This document shows positions 33,585-44,308 of a DNA stretch of 64,000 nucleotides, one piece after another. The number at the start of each line of letters is the position of its first letter. Positions within the stretch are counted from its first letter, which is position 1. The position numbers were made by a program, and so were the translations under genes. Below the pieces are notes generated by a model that was not told the origin of the DNA, made no database searches, and saw only the letters and a list, made by a program, of their open reading frames with translations. Source of the DNA: Asterella californica (taxonomy: Eukaryota; Streptophyta; Marchantiopsida; Marchantiales; Aytoniaceae); NCBI GenBank assembly GCA_036924285.1, contig JAYKYS010000002.1:44345501-44409500 (forward strand), in the 5' to 3' direction.

Positions 33585-34943
33585 ATGGATCAAGTACCGG
33601 AGAAGGAGATGATCGAGACATTTGAACTCGCTGTGGTGCCTGAGATAAGGAAGCATGTGAAGGGTCTAACAAAGCGTTTTGGGAGGAACTGGGATACATT
33701 TTCACATGCGCTGATGGAGGAATATTTCTTGGGAAACTCAGATCGAGTAACCAAGAAATCGTTTTTGGAATGGGTCAACCGATCTAGCAAGGATTTACAG
33801 CCTACAGAGCTGTTAAAGGAGTTTGAGAGACAATTCTCTCAACTACCTCGGGTGGATAAGCTAGCCTTGGAGAGTTACAAGACGGAGCTGTTTCTTCAAG
33901 CTGCGGATGAACCATGGCAGGAACAGTTGGAGCTACTTCTGGAGGATGGGGATGAAGAAGAAGGGTTAACAAGAAATTGGGAGGTTGTGCATGAAGCTGT
34001 TGAGCTTCTTGTCCGGAGACAGACAAGGGACAGGGTTACAAGGTTGACACCTGCAGCGATGTCTACATCAGTTCAGATAATATCTGAGGTTCAACCTCCA
34101 GTTGTGTTTGTAGAGGAGAAGGATCCAGCCATCGAGGACCTACAGCAAAAGATGCAAGATCTGCAAGCTAAGGTTACTAGGTTGGAGGATAAGGGATCGT
34201 CGACCAAGATGGAGCTTGTAGCCAAACCAGCTTGGGTACATCACTGCATGTGGTGTGATGGTACTGATCATCAACGGGACGATTGCATGGACTTTGCAGA
34301 GTCTTTGCAACGTGAGGTTATTTCTTGGGAGGATGGAAAGGTTGCATTCAGAAGTTCGGGTACTCTCCTTCAAACCAACGTTGGTAAAGGAGGGATGAAG
34401 AAGTTTGTGGATGATTATCTTGCGGCACATGCAGTTGTAGCTATCGAAGCTACAAGTTATGATGCTAGGGTGGAGGAGATTGAGCATGATCTCCATATGG
34501 ATGATTTGGATGAGCACGTGGATCCAAACGAGCTCAGGTTGGATACTGCATCCATGATGCAGAGCGAGAAGAAGGGACAAGAAGAGACATCTTCAGGGAA
34601 ACAAGCTGGGGAGGATATGGTTCAACAAGAAACTATTCTTCTTATACATGCAATGGAGGACGATCCTTCACAACCGGAGGAGATGGTTGACATGCAAATA
34701 GTAGACGTGGATGATCTGGTTGCAGACAAACAACAACCAGATGCAGAGATTACAGTGATGGATGTGAAGGGAGGTTGGGAGGAGCACATTCGAGATGCAC
34801 ATGTTGAATTCATTTCACGAGAGATCTTGGGTGCAACTTCAAGAGAAGTCCATGATGTTATCATTGGCATCATCAAGGACGAACGACTTGCTGAAGGTGA
34901 AGGAGATTGGATGGATACTCTGGAGGCTACGGATATAGGATGA
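33585..34943 (+). CDS. gag: T1 gag (N-terminally truncated) with zinc knuckle
   Basis: An open frame of 452 codons. It lacks the first ~85 residues seen in T2. The gag core has MIETFELAVVPEIRKHVK, DRVTKKSFLEWVN, LKEFERQFSQLPRVDKLAL and YKTELFLQAADE. A coiled segment (DLQQKMQDLQAKVTRLEDK) is followed by the knuckle CMWCDGTDHQRDDC (Cys-x2-Cys-x4-His-x4-Cys) near 34250. A long acidic region and the pre-protease motif HVEFISREILGATSREVHD end the frame. No protease follows: after about 570 bases the pol of a different lineage (S) begins. The initial ATG is created at a deletion junction, so this is a chimeric remnant despite its open frame. Confidence 0.8.
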   Translation: MDQVPEKEMIETFELAVVPEIRKHVKGLTKRFGRNWDTFSHALMEEYFLGNSDRVTKKSFLEWVNRSSKDLQPTELLKEFERQFSQLPRVDKLALESYKTELFLQAADEPWQEQLELLLEDGDEEEGLTRNWEVVHEAVELLVRRQTRDRVTRLTPAAMSTSVQIISEVQPPVVFVEEKDPAIEDLQQKMQDLQAKVTRLEDKGSSTKMELVAKPAWVHHCMWCDGTDHQRDDCMDFAESLQREVISWEDGKVAFRSSGTLLQTNVGKGGMKKFVDDYLAAHAVVAIEATSYDARVEEIEHDLHMDDLDEHVDPNELRLDTASMMQSEKKGQEETSSGKQAGEDMVQQETILLIHAMEDDPSQPEEMVDMQIVDVDDLVADKQQPDAEITVMDVKGGWEEHIRDAHVEFISREILGATSREVHDVIIGIIKDERLAEGEGDWMDTLEATDIG

Positions 34944-35517
34944 TGAGTAAGGATGGCTTACAGGGGAGAAGCCATTGCTGAAGATGATTTGGGTTGAGTG
35001 AATGATGCTTGGGAGGTTGTAAGGATTTTCAGAAGAAGAGATTAGGGAGGATGATGGTTGAAGAGGATATCATTGTACAGCGAGATAATGATGGTTGCGG
35101 TTGAGGATTTTGGTTGCAGCAGTGTGGTTTCTTTTTTTCAGAAAACAAAAAAAAAAAGATGATACGTACGATGACATGTACAGACTTGAGGTTGAGGTTA
35201 CAATCAGGATACGGGTGATGATTGACAGGATGAGGGATGTCTATTACGACACTTGGGTTTCAAACCTCGACGATGAGGTTCTACAAGACGGATGGAAGAC
35301 ATTTCTATGGTATGATGGGTTATTCTTTTTATGTCTTCGCATATTGAAGATGTGTAGATTTAGAGGGGGTGATTGGATGGGAGGTTTGAGGAGAAAGTTG
35401 ATGAGCACAGATCCAGGGAAGATCGTGACAGAGTTGCAACTTCAAGATGGCGATCAGGTTGCAGACTAGAGGATGAGGTTAACTGAGATGGGAGGGATGA
35501 TGACAAGATGGGAATGA
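34944..35517 (+). other. Purine-rich spacer between T1 gag and S pol
   Basis: The sequence is strongly GA/GGATGA-rich, with a run of 11 A at about 35147-35157. A 124-codon frame at 35095-35469 has no recognisable domain. It is probably degraded T-family polyprotein sequence before the join to S at about 35518. Confidence 0.45.
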
Positions 35518-38403
35518 GTGTGCGTGCCGGTCCTCGGAGTCCTAGAGAAAGTAGTGGTGTCGGTTATGGGGGTACAAACCTTGATGTCTTTTCAAATTCT
35601 GAAAGATTCCAGCTATGACTTGCTCCTTGGAAGACCTTGGTTGAGAGCCGTTCGTACAACTGATAGATGGCACAAAGGTTACTTGAGGATAGGACCTAGC
35701 GACCATCGAGTGAAGGTGCCTCTCTCAAGTGGTGGCTGTGTAACTTCTGATTCTGATAGACCAACCAGCGACTATTGGGAGTCAGAAACCGAAGACAGTG
35801 GAAGTGTCTCCGGAGTAGATACAGGTGGTTCTTCTGATGAGGAGACGTCAGAAGATGAAGAGTTTGATATGGATTGTATCACGCCTCATATTGGAGCTAT
35901 TGATTTGCTCCTTCGTCCATCTGTTGAGAAGGACCCGGACAAAACAAAATTAAGTGAAGAGGAGCTAGAGCGAAGACTAGCAACCATCAAGTTTGGTCCC
36001 AAGGTGACTTCGGAAGAGAAGAGAAGATTCTTGGAGATATTCAGGAAGTACATCCACGTGTTTGCTTTCAGCTATAAAGATCTGAAGGAGGTGACATTGG
36101 AGACGCATCGGATCGACGTGGAGGAGGACGCGAGACCTGTTCGACAAAAGCAACGGAGGATCAGCCCGCCAACAGCAGTGATCGTCAAAGAAGAGATTGA
36201 TAAACTGAAGGAAGCTGGGTTCATTTACGAAGTGGAGAATTCAGAATGGGTATCGCCCATCGTGATCGTGAAGAAGAAGAACGGTAAGCTTCGCGTATGT
36301 GTGGATTACAAGAAGTTGAATGCGGTCACGAAGAAGGATTACTACCCGTTGCCATTCATCGATGAGATCTTGAAAGAAGTCGTAGGTCACGAACGGTACA
36401 GTTTTGGAGACGGTTATAGTGGATATAATCAGATCCATATAGTCCCTGAGCATCAACACTTAACGACCTTCACTACTCCGTGGGGTACATTTGCGTTTCG
36501 CGTGATGCCGTTCGGGTTATGTAATGCTCCAGCTACTTTTCAACGGTTCATGAACAAAGTGTTCGAACCGTTTCTTGGGAAGTTTGTTAGAGACTTCATT
36601 GATGACTTTTGTGTGTATGGGCGGAAGGAGGATCACTTTGATCATCTGATCAAAGTATTAGAGCGATTGGAGCAAGCTAATGCATCTCTGAATCCAGAAA
36701 AGTGCATTTTTGGATGCGAGGAGGGTTTGCTGTTGGGACACATCGTCTCCAAAAATGGAATAGGAGTGGATCCAGACAAGGTGAAGAAGATAGTCGAACT
36801 ACCATTCCCTACTAGCTTGACCAAGTTGAGACAATTTCTTGGGATGGTGGGATATTATCGTAGATTCATCTCATCTTTTTCCAATAAAGCTCAATCGTTG
36901 ACCAACTACATGAAGAAGGGTGTAGTCTTCGAGCTGATACTTCAAGATCAGAAGGCTAAGGAGGCGTTTGAAGAATTGAAGAAGGCATTGGTGATAGCCC
37001 CAATCCTCGCCAAACCTGACTGGAGCAAGTCATTCATTGTTTATACTGATGCATCCAACGTTGCGATTGGATGTACCTTGAGTCAGTTAGATGAGAATGG
37101 ACACGACCATCCAATAGCTTATGCTAGTAGACAGATGGTGCAGGCTGAGAAGAACTATTCCGTGACAGAGAGAGAAGGGTTGGCCGTGATCTTTGCTTTG
37201 AAGAAGTTTCGGCACTATTTGTTAGGAGGAAAATTTTCTATAGTGACTGATCACAAAGCTTTGAAGTACATCTTCAATAAGCCCAACGCGGAGGGAAGGA
37301 TAGCTCGATGGAAGATCCTCATGGCAGAATATGACTACGTCATTGAGGATAGACCGGGGAGGAAGCATGCCAACGCAGATTTGTTGTCGAGAGCTTACGA
37401 CGAATTGGGAGAAGAACCATTAGATGATACTTTTCCGGACGAAGACTTGATGACCATCACGTTGAGCAACGAGGTGCCGGAAGAGTACAAGGAGGTGTGG
37501 AATTTCCTTTCTGATGGATCATTTCCTGAAGGTATGCGAGCCAGAGAGAAGAATGCTCTAATGAGAAGGTGTAAGCCATACACCATTGTTGAAGGAGTTC
37601 TTTTTCATCAAGGTGCTGATGGACTGCTACGACGAGCTGTGGGCAAGGAGGAAGCTGCGAGGTTGATGCTGGAGTTCCACGATGGACCTGTATGTGGTGG
37701 TCACTTTGCTGGTAAGGTGACGGCTTTCAAAATCTTAGACGCTGGATATCATTGGAAGGGTATTTTCAAGGACTGTTTGGAGTATTGCAGAACTTGCGAT
37801 GTGTGCCAAGCCTTTGCCAAGAAGTCTACTAGCACTCCTCCCTTGAGATCAGTTCCTGTGCTTGGTCCGTTTGAGAAGTGGGGAATTGATCATGTCGGCC
37901 CTTTAAACAAAACCCCTCGTGGCAACAGATATATCGTGATTGCAACCGACTATCTGACCAAGTGGGTGGAAGCCAGACCCCTTAAAGCCACAAGTGAGGA
38001 AGAGGTTGGTCATTTCTTATGGGAACGGATCATTACTAGGTTTAGATGCCCTCTTGAGTTGGTTTCTGATAGGGGTGGTGAATTTGTGGGAAGCATCACA
38101 ACCGCTATGTTGGAACATTTCTCCATCAAGCCGCGAGTGACAACTTCTTACAAACCGAACGCTAACGGGTTAGCTGAGAAGACCAATCATACCTTGTGTG
38201 CGATGTTGGCCAAGGATGCTGATACGGAGGACGCGAAGCACAACTGGGATAAGAGGTTACATGCAATCTTGTGGGAGTATAGGACTACTACGAAGACTTC
38301 GATGGGGTACACTCCTTTTCATCTTGTTTTGTTTATGGTGTGGAATCGAAGTTGCCCATACAGTTTGATTTACCTACCTTTCAAACTGTCCACAAGAGGT
38401 TAA
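35518..38403 (+). CDS. pol: S pol (protease C-half, RT, RNase H, integrase), Tat/Athila-like
   Basis: The frame enters in the middle of the protease (LGVLEKVVVSVMG, YDLLLGRPWLRA); the catalytic Asp half is missing. RT is complete: YPLPFIDEILKEV, FGDGYSGYNQIHI, FIDD at residues 362-363. RNase H: VYTDASNVAIG (Asp511) and VTDHKALKYIF. Integrase has the zinc-binding part ending YCRTCDVCQ and a core with Asp791 (WGIDHVGPL), Asp851 (LVSDRGGEF) and Glu887 (NGLAEKTNH), i.e. D-x35-E. All catalytic acids are present. A frameshift near 38325-38335 moves the C-terminal module into another frame. Gag and the front of the protease are replaced by T1 sequence. Closest local relative is R. Confidence 0.92.
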   Translation: MCVPVLGVLEKVVVSVMGVQTLMSFQILKDSSYDLLLGRPWLRAVRTTDRWHKGYLRIGPSDHRVKVPLSSGGCVTSDSDRPTSDYWESETEDSGSVSGVDTGGSSDEETSEDEEFDMDCITPHIGAIDLLLRPSVEKDPDKTKLSEEELERRLATIKFGPKVTSEEKRRFLEIFRKYIHVFAFSYKDLKEVTLETHRIDVEEDARPVRQKQRRISPPTAVIVKEEIDKLKEAGFIYEVENSEWVSPIVIVKKKNGKLRVCVDYKKLNAVTKKDYYPLPFIDEILKEVVGHERYSFGDGYSGYNQIHIVPEHQHLTTFTTPWGTFAFRVMPFGLCNAPATFQRFMNKVFEPFLGKFVRDFIDDFCVYGRKEDHFDHLIKVLERLEQANASLNPEKCIFGCEEGLLLGHIVSKNGIGVDPDKVKKIVELPFPTSLTKLRQFLGMVGYYRRFISSFSNKAQSLTNYMKKGVVFELILQDQKAKEAFEELKKALVIAPILAKPDWSKSFIVYTDASNVAIGCTLSQLDENGHDHPIAYASRQMVQAEKNYSVTEREGLAVIFALKKFRHYLLGGKFSIVTDHKALKYIFNKPNAEGRIARWKILMAEYDYVIEDRPGRKHANADLLSRAYDELGEEPLDDTFPDEDLMTITLSNEVPEEYKEVWNFLSDGSFPEGMRAREKNALMRRCKPYTIVEGVLFHQGADGLLRRAVGKEEAARLMLEFHDGPVCGGHFAGKVTAFKILDAGYHWKGIFKDCLEYCRTCDVCQAFAKKSTSTPPLRSVPVLGPFEKWGIDHVGPLNKTPRGNRYIVIATDYLTKWVEARPLKATSEEEVGHFLWERIITRFRCPLELVSDRGGEFVGSITTAMLEHFSIKPRVTTSYKPNANGLAEKTNHTLCAMLAKDADTEDAKHNWDKRLHAILWEYRTTTKTSMGYTPFHLVLFMVWNRSCPYSLIYLPFKLSTRG

Positions 38404-38792
38404 AGAGGTCGATTGGAGCAGCAGCTGAGAAGTCTAGAAGGGAGCAACTATTGGAGTTGGAGGAAGCACGAGTGGTGGCAATGGTTCAGATGGAGAAGGC
38501 GCAAGAACGTCAGAAGAAATATTACGACAAGCGTCTCGATAAGAGAGAAGTGAAGCCGTTCAAGGAAGGAGATATGGTAATGCTTTTTGATGCCATTAGG
38601 TATAAGAGAGCTAGGAAGAAGTTCCTTCCACGTTACTTTGGTCCTTTCATTGTCGAGAAGGTATGGAGTAATTTCACATACGACTTGAAAGAGCTAGGAG
38701 GACGGAGGTTTGACCGAGTGAATCACGACAAGCTCAAGCTCTTCCATCAAAGGAAAGTCACCGTTCACTCCGAGGACGGAGTGAAAACTTAG
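38340..38792 (+). CDS. pol: S integrase C-terminal module (frame-shifted)
   Basis: Continues the integrase after the frameshift: ESKLPIQFDLPTFQTVHK, then a charged coil (KAQERQKKYYDKRLDK), KPFKEGDMVMLFDA, LPRYFGPFIVEKVW and RVNHDKLKLFHQ. It stops at 38790-38792, 12 bases before the LTR. It is a GPY/F-type end without chromodomain. Overlap with the upstream frame is 64 bases; it could not be expressed as one protein without frameshifting. Confidence 0.9.
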   Translation: MESKLPIQFDLPTFQTVHKRLKRSIGAAAEKSRREQLLELEEARVVAMVQMEKAQERQKKYYDKRLDKREVKPFKEGDMVMLFDAIRYKRARKKFLPRYFGPFIVEKVWSNFTYDLKELGGRRFDRVNHDKLKLFHQRKVTVHSEDGVKT

Positions 38793-38804
38793 TCCGGGGG
38801 TAAA

Positions 38805-39531
38805 TGTAACACCAGGGGTTGCATAGTAGTAAATATATGGATAGTTATAACTATGTGTGGTGAGTCTTCTAAATAAGTCCCAAGGCTAGACCATACTCTA
38901 AGTTAGTGACAGATAACTAGGAGTAGTCACAGTTAGAGTTGGAGGTATTTGAGGACAGAATATTAGAATATTCTAAAGTGTGAGAACTACTGTTTTGTTT
39001 GGTTGTGCATAAAATGACAAAGATGTGAATAATACACTCTTGTCTTATGCGTGACTGATTTTTATTGGTTGTAGAGACTTAAGGGTCAAACAATCAAGAG
39101 GGTTGTTGACCTTTTTGGCTCAATTATGTGTTAGTATTTTGTCTTGTAAGGAGCAATCCGAGATTCCTTTCAAAGATTCCTTTATACTTCTAGAAGAATC
39201 CTAATTATTACAGTAGAGTCAAAAGAGGAGAAATCTACTCTTGACTTAGGACTTTTACCTTTGACTTGGTCTCGGTAAATTGCAGTAAATCAGATTTACA
39301 AGTAGTTACCATGGTAAATCTGCAGTAGTATAAATAGAGGGGTTGTGAAGTGACCTCTCATCCTCCCTTTGCCTTGTATTTGGAAGCCGTTAGGCCATAT
39401 ATATAAAGGGCGTGTTTTTCATCTCTGCGTCTCCATGAGAGTTGGATTTAGTCGAGGCCTCCTAGTTCCATGATGCGCCCCCTCAAAGACCATCAGAGGT
39501 TTACCCTGGGTGAGAGACAGGACCGGTAGCA
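38805..39531 (+). repeat. S 3' LTR
   Basis: Starts TGTAACACCAGGGG after a GGGGG-containing polypurine tract (38791-38804) and ends GGACCGGTAGCA. A TATA box (TATAAATA) lies at 39329-39336. The end motif TACCCTGGGTGAGAGACAGG is shared with the R LTR. No matching 5' LTR is in the window. Confidence 0.85.
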
Positions 39532-39656
39532 ATCTTGAGAAGAGATATGAGAATGTTGAGAGTTGGATTTAGTCGAGACCTCCTAGTTCCATGATGCGCC
39601 CCCTCAAAGACCATCAGAGGTTTACCCTGGGTGAGAGACAGGACCGGTAGCAATCT
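39436..39656 (+). repeat. 121-bp duplication of the S LTR end
   Basis: The last ~95 bases of the LTR plus about 25 flanking bases are repeated once at an offset of 121 bp (second LTR-type end at 39652). The copies differ by one G/A near the start. Confidence 0.85.
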
Positions 39657-39659
39657 TGA

Positions 39660-40127
39660 GGGTCACAGACCCAGACGTAAAAAGAAACGTTCGTTAGATA
39701 GTTGAGATCCATTCTTCGTCACAATAAGGTGTACACCGTCAGATCTCAAGTCTCTTCGTATGTAACAATCGAAAGGATCACCTGAAGTTGTTAGTCCATC
39801 ACCATTCTCATGAACTCGTCACCAAAATATGCAACTAACCACTGTCGAAAGTGATCGTGGTGAACGCAATGATGCTTGACATGAAACAGATTCAAGAAAG
39901 AAAGATCCGAAGTTGGTACAAACCTCCATCCATAACCACCACTCCTGTAGTTCTCCATGCAGACCTTCAAGAATCCTCACGGATCACTCGTTGAGAGAGG
40001 ATGTCTTACGAACTCTCGACCCATCATTTTATATTCAAATTCGACGACAAAGACTAAAGTGAACGCGCACAGATTGTTGATTTGACACGTTTCACTATCG
40101 AGTGATCATTAAGAGATTATCATGACG
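39660..40127. other. Non-coding stretch
   Basis: No ORF. The right half (39985-40095) resembles the insert in Q around 32060-32260, so it is probably repeat-derived. Confidence 0.4.
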
Positions 40128-41097
40128 TGGTCATGATGTGATCATTTCACATAGGAAATAATTCATCTCTCTGTCAAGAGTTAGTCTCTATGAGTGAAGT
40201 TAAGACCTCAGAGAAGTCGATTCTGGAGAAAATGAGCATTTGAAAATCTGAAAACACTATGGCGTAAGACTCATCACGCTAATCACCGTGGTATGTTCAA
40301 AAGTTACAAATGGAGTTGCAAGCAAAAAGTTGCTTGGAGTTTTTCTACAAGATATCTGATACCGAGACATTTATCATAGATTTGAGTGAATTCAAAAAAT
40401 ATATTTTAGATTTTTATCATTTAGAGTGTAGTATATGTTTGCATCTCGAAATGCACAAAAAGACTATGTCTAGAGAAAGTTATAGCAGTTCGTGTTAGTG
40501 AAACAAGACAAAATATCGTAGCATATCAGTTTTGAAACTGATCTCTAGAACCAGTTGTGAGATTGGATAGTTGAGTGAACTTGTGGGGAGGAGGTCCAAG
40601 GATCAATTACCCTCAGACTCACAATCGACTTGGAGTAGACTGGCCTTTTCGGGAGAATATGAGGGGCACTAAGTTGCCTATGGACGAGACACTAGATGTC
40701 TCTTAAACGTACCGTGAATGTGAGACGCCTCCGTCTATCTCTGCAATAGTGCAGTCACCTCGTGTGGATACTAGAGGGAGTCTACCATGGATTTTGAAAT
40801 AGACCTTATGCTAGAGGACTAACTCGCCTTCGAATTGTCGAGGTCACTAGTACGAATTCAGTTCCAGTCCATCTTGGAATAGCGAGATGGCATCAAAGAT
40901 ATTCAAGTCTGTATCAAATCTTTTCCAGAGAACTACAGATCTCGTCATGTGATTTACTTGAGTCAAAAAATCAAGTGAAACTGATACCTGAGCAGATACT
41001 TACGACGTTTCGAAGTTCAAAAGAGTCAAAAAATAACAATGGTGATAACTCGAGCTCAACGTGTTAGAAAGAGATGATTCCGGTGGCCAGAGGTAGC
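40128..41097 (+). repeat. LTR fragment, beta type, second copy
   Basis: Starts near TGGTCATGATGTGATC with a decayed version of the LTR-start hairpin, and is colinear with 18103-19080. It ends where the minus-strand leader of U begins (41103). No coding sequence. Confidence 0.7.
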
Positions 41098-41102
41098 CGT
41101 TG

Positions 41103-41153
41103 TCGTGGTGAGAGTCTTTCTTGGGGAGGGCGGACCTCCTGACTGTGATATAT
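41103..41153 (-). promoter_or_regulatory. PBS/leader beyond the U LTR
   Basis: On the minus strand ATATCACAGTCAGGAGG is followed by AAGAAAGACTCTCACC, the same leader words as at 11190-11244, 11465-11530 and 27851-27905. It lies on the outer side of the LTR that terminates U, so that LTR also served as a 5' LTR. Confidence 0.55.
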
Positions 41154-41545
41154 CAAAGAGAAATGACCAGAAAGGAAAATAGGTCGCTGCAGACGATGAA
41201 ATCTCAAAACACAGTCTCTTGTGCCCACCAATTGCAAAACAAACACTCAAGCACGCACTCAGGTACACAAATATGTCTCCCCGTAGTACAAATAGCTTTA
41301 TTTCAGCGTCAACTGCTTCACTGTTAAGAAAATATCTCTCTCCTCCTCTCCTAAGTCCTTCTCAACTGAAAATTCCAAGGAATTTGATCTTACGACAACC
41401 AAAGCCTTGTAAAAAACGATCTCCTTCCAATAAACCACCTCTGTCCGTTCAATTCTACTCCTTCCAAACCTCAAAACTGTGTAACATATGAGGTATTGTC
41501 TCCAAAACACTTTCCTGCCTCTCTCACGATCTCCCTTGCTCACTC

Positions 41546-41825
41546 CACTCAATTCTGTCAGAAAAATCGATCCTCACTTAGCCTCCAAGCTTCTCAGCGT
41601 CTCCTCTCCTCAATCCACTCAATTCTGTCAGAAAAATTGATCCTCACTCAGCCTCCAAGCTTCTCAGCGTCTCCTCTCCTCAATCCACTCAATTCTGTCA
41701 GAAAAATCGATCCCTACTCAGCCTCCAAGCTTCTCAGCGTCTCCTCTCCTCAATCCACTCAATTCTGTCAGAAAAATCGATCCCTACTCAGCCTCCAAGC
41801 TTCTCAGCGTCTCCTCTCCTCAATC
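41546..41825. repeat. Tandem array, four 70-bp units
   Basis: The unit starts CACTCAATTCTGTCAG and includes CCTCCAAGCTTCTCAGCG. Units begin at 41546, 41616, 41686 and 41756 and are nearly identical. There are no unique spacers, so it is not a CRISPR. Confidence 0.92.
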
Positions 41826-42202
41826 CTTAATTCTGCTCCTTTTTCCTCCTTCCGCCTCAGTTCTCTCAGAAAACTCCCTTGAAAAGTGTTTCCCGATCTC
41901 CAGCCGTCGCAGGTATTAAACCTAAAAGTTAAGGCCCCAACTTAAGCTGCCCCCCTGCTGTCCTTATAAGTGCAGTCACTTATCACAAGCAGGGCCCTAG
42001 CTTAAGCTGCCCCCTACTGTCCTTATGCATACAGAGCATTATTTACAAAGTTGGCCCTTTTTTAATACAAGTTTTACAGTTGTCTCCACAAACTCTACCC
42101 CTACATTAATAAAGGTTCACATAACCTCATTCTCCATCGCAAGCCTACTCGATGCTTATTTAACTAATTAGCAAAAGTTTCCTGTGCTCTTGATGTCATC
42201 TT

Positions 42203-42336
42203 GATGCCATCCTGAATATACTACAAGCCATCCAATGTAGGCCGAAGCCCTAACACTTATGAGGCTGCCCCACAGAGCTTACAGCCCCCCCCATATGCGC
42301 ACCAAGTATCTCCCATAGTATATTCAGGATGGCATG
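42203..42336. repeat. Inverted repeat, 21-bp arms
   Basis: GATGCCATCCTGAATATACTA (42203-42223) pairs with 42316-42336, 20 of 21 positions, around a 92-base loop that contains a C8 run. It lies within the U LTR. Confidence 0.75.
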
Positions 42337-43036
42337 CGGAAGCTTAGGACAGGAAGCCCACGATTAAGGGAGATACCGGTCTCCCGCCCCTAGGTATACA
42401 GGACATGGCTGTATACCCAACATAGACTCCCATCCGGGAGGCCAACATGCCAGAATAGGAACCAGAGGCCAGGAGGGATTGATCCTGAGACCACTTCCCT
42501 CCTAGGCAGGCGCCCTATCACTGGGATGGCCTTTGGTTCCGTTCTAAAAGCTTTTAAAACCTGTACATATGCTTTTACTGTAAAAATCTTCCTGCAAAGT
42601 CTTTACTAGCCTTTTCTGTGCTAACTTCTCTATACAACTCCGTTTTAAACGAGTAAAGAGTCAAAACTATAGTACTTGTGAACACCTACACACTCAGGCA
42701 ATCAGATTCTGAGTTCGAGTCACGAGTTAGAATCGACAGATTTCCCTCTATCGCCTATTTCTTAGTTTAAAACCCGTACTAACTATAGCTTAAAACACAT
42801 TTTGTGTCAAAACTGGAAGCATGAGGTCGCTCTCCTCGTCGAGCTTTACATTATGGTGTCTTTCGACTCCCTCAGGGGTGATATTCCAACCCAAGCTAGG
42901 GGGCAGCTTGTCAAGCATGGCCCCAGCTTAGCTCCTGCCTAGCTTGTTAAGCTGTAGGGCAGCTTCCTTTACACAATATAGGAAAAAATCTCTTTGCAAC
43001 TAGTTTTCACTGTACAGACCCATGTACAACACGACA

Positions 43037-43050
43037 TCCACCCCCTCCAA
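43037..43050 (-). other. Polypurine tract of U
   Basis: TTGGAGGGGGTGGA on the minus strand, identical to that of P. Confidence 0.85.
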
Positions 43051-43081
43051 ACCTGCACATCCTCTGGTATGTGCCAATCCG

Positions 43082-44308
43082 TCATCGATCGTCGTGGTCC
43101 TCCAAATCGTCTTCGCTCTCCTCGACCGTCTCAAAAAGATCTTCACTTGCTCTTGTCTGCTCTGAACTTAAGAACTCATCTAGCTCCACAGTCTCCCCTC
43201 TCTTTTTGAATAGCTTCACTCGTTTCCCAGCAACTGGAAGTCTTAAATGCGTGCCATCTAGCTCTTGCAAGGAATAAGTAGCATTCTGATGTACATCTGA
43301 GACAAGGTACGGGCCAAACCACCTTCTCGAAAACTTTCGAACTGTAGAGTGTTGGTTCTCCAATGTGCTGTCGTATACCAACACCCAATCCTCAACTTGT
43401 ATCGGTTTTGGCCGAAGTCTATGAGTCTTATCAAACCTCTCCTTGTTCCCAAGTCGAGCCGCCTTCAGCCGGAGCTGCGCTTCAGCGAGATCCTCCTCTC
43501 TACACTCTAGCTGTCTGATTCGTAGTGAGAGAAGTTGCACACGGTCCACATTGTCCTCCTATGGCAAGGTAGCCCAGGTAGGAAAGTCTTCTTCTGCTGG
43601 CATCATCGGTTTCTGTCCTAACATCAACTCAATAGGTATGTACCCTGTAGTCGAACAATGAGTTGTTCTATCTGCCCATAAAGCAAAAGGGAGTAGCCTG
43701 AGCCACTCTCTATGCTTACCATCACACGCCTTCACCAAAGCCTGAACTATCGATGGATGTCCTCGCTCGCTCTTGCCAATCCCCTCTGGATTCATCGCAG
43801 TAGTAAGCTTGAGCTTCACACCATATCGAGCAAAAAACTCTTTCGCTTCCGTACTCCGTAGTTCTCCCCTATCTGCCCGTAGCCTTCCTACAGCCCCATA
43901 CCTACAGATAATATCTTCAAGAACAAACTTACATATCCCCTCTGTGGTCTTCGTCCTCAAAGCTCGCCCTTCTACAAAGTTGGAGAGATCCTCACGAGCC
44001 AGAACCAAATATCGCATGCCCCATAATCCCAGAGGCATCACCACTAAGTCGAGAACCCACTGAAAGTGAATGCAAGGCGGGTAAGTTGGCACGAGACCAT
44101 CCCTATACCGCATCTTTGAATAGAACTGGCAATGCAAGCAGGAGCTGACGTAGTTCACCACATCCTGATACAGACCTTTCCACCAGTACCTCTCCTTCAA
44201 CTTGGTGTAGGTAGCCCAAATCCCTCGATGTCCGGCCCATAAGGTATCATGGAACTCCTTCATTAGTTGCTGCTTAGTCTCTTGATCGTCCACTACCCGT
44301 ATGAACAT
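43082..44308 (-). pseudogene. pol: U integrase
   Basis: Minus strand. Upper frame 44308-43559: the zinc-binding part (HDTLWAGHRGIWATYTKLK, CLHCQFYSK) and the core with VLDLVVMP, LRADRGELR and GIGKSERGHPSIV, i.e. all three acidic positions present. A single break near 43555 separates it from 43549-43082: DKTHRLRPKPIQVEDWVLVY, FSRRWFGPYLV, ELDGTHLRL and an acidic tail ending EDDLEDHDD. Same family as P and better preserved. There is no chromodomain. Confidence 0.88.

Larger units (their letters stand above)
41155..43036 (-). repeat. LTR of element U (~1.9 kb)
   Basis: Begins on the minus strand with TGTCGTGTTGTACATG at 43036, directly after the PPT, and ends near 41155 before the PBS-like sequence. 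Apart from TGTCGTG it is not similar to the P LTR, although the two pol genes are close. It carries a 4 x 70-bp tandem array and an inverted repeat (42203-42336). Short ORFs here are accidental. Confidence 0.65.

Noticed and set aside
41546..41825. CRISPR-like periodicity
   Set aside because: The 70-bp units are contiguous with no unique spacers, and the context is a eukaryotic LTR. The same applies to the 157-bp array at 54119-54746.
41496..41882. A 128-codon frame with repeated peptide units
   Set aside because: It is a translation of the 4 x 70-bp tandem array; the unit length is not a multiple of three, so the repeats are read in changing frames.
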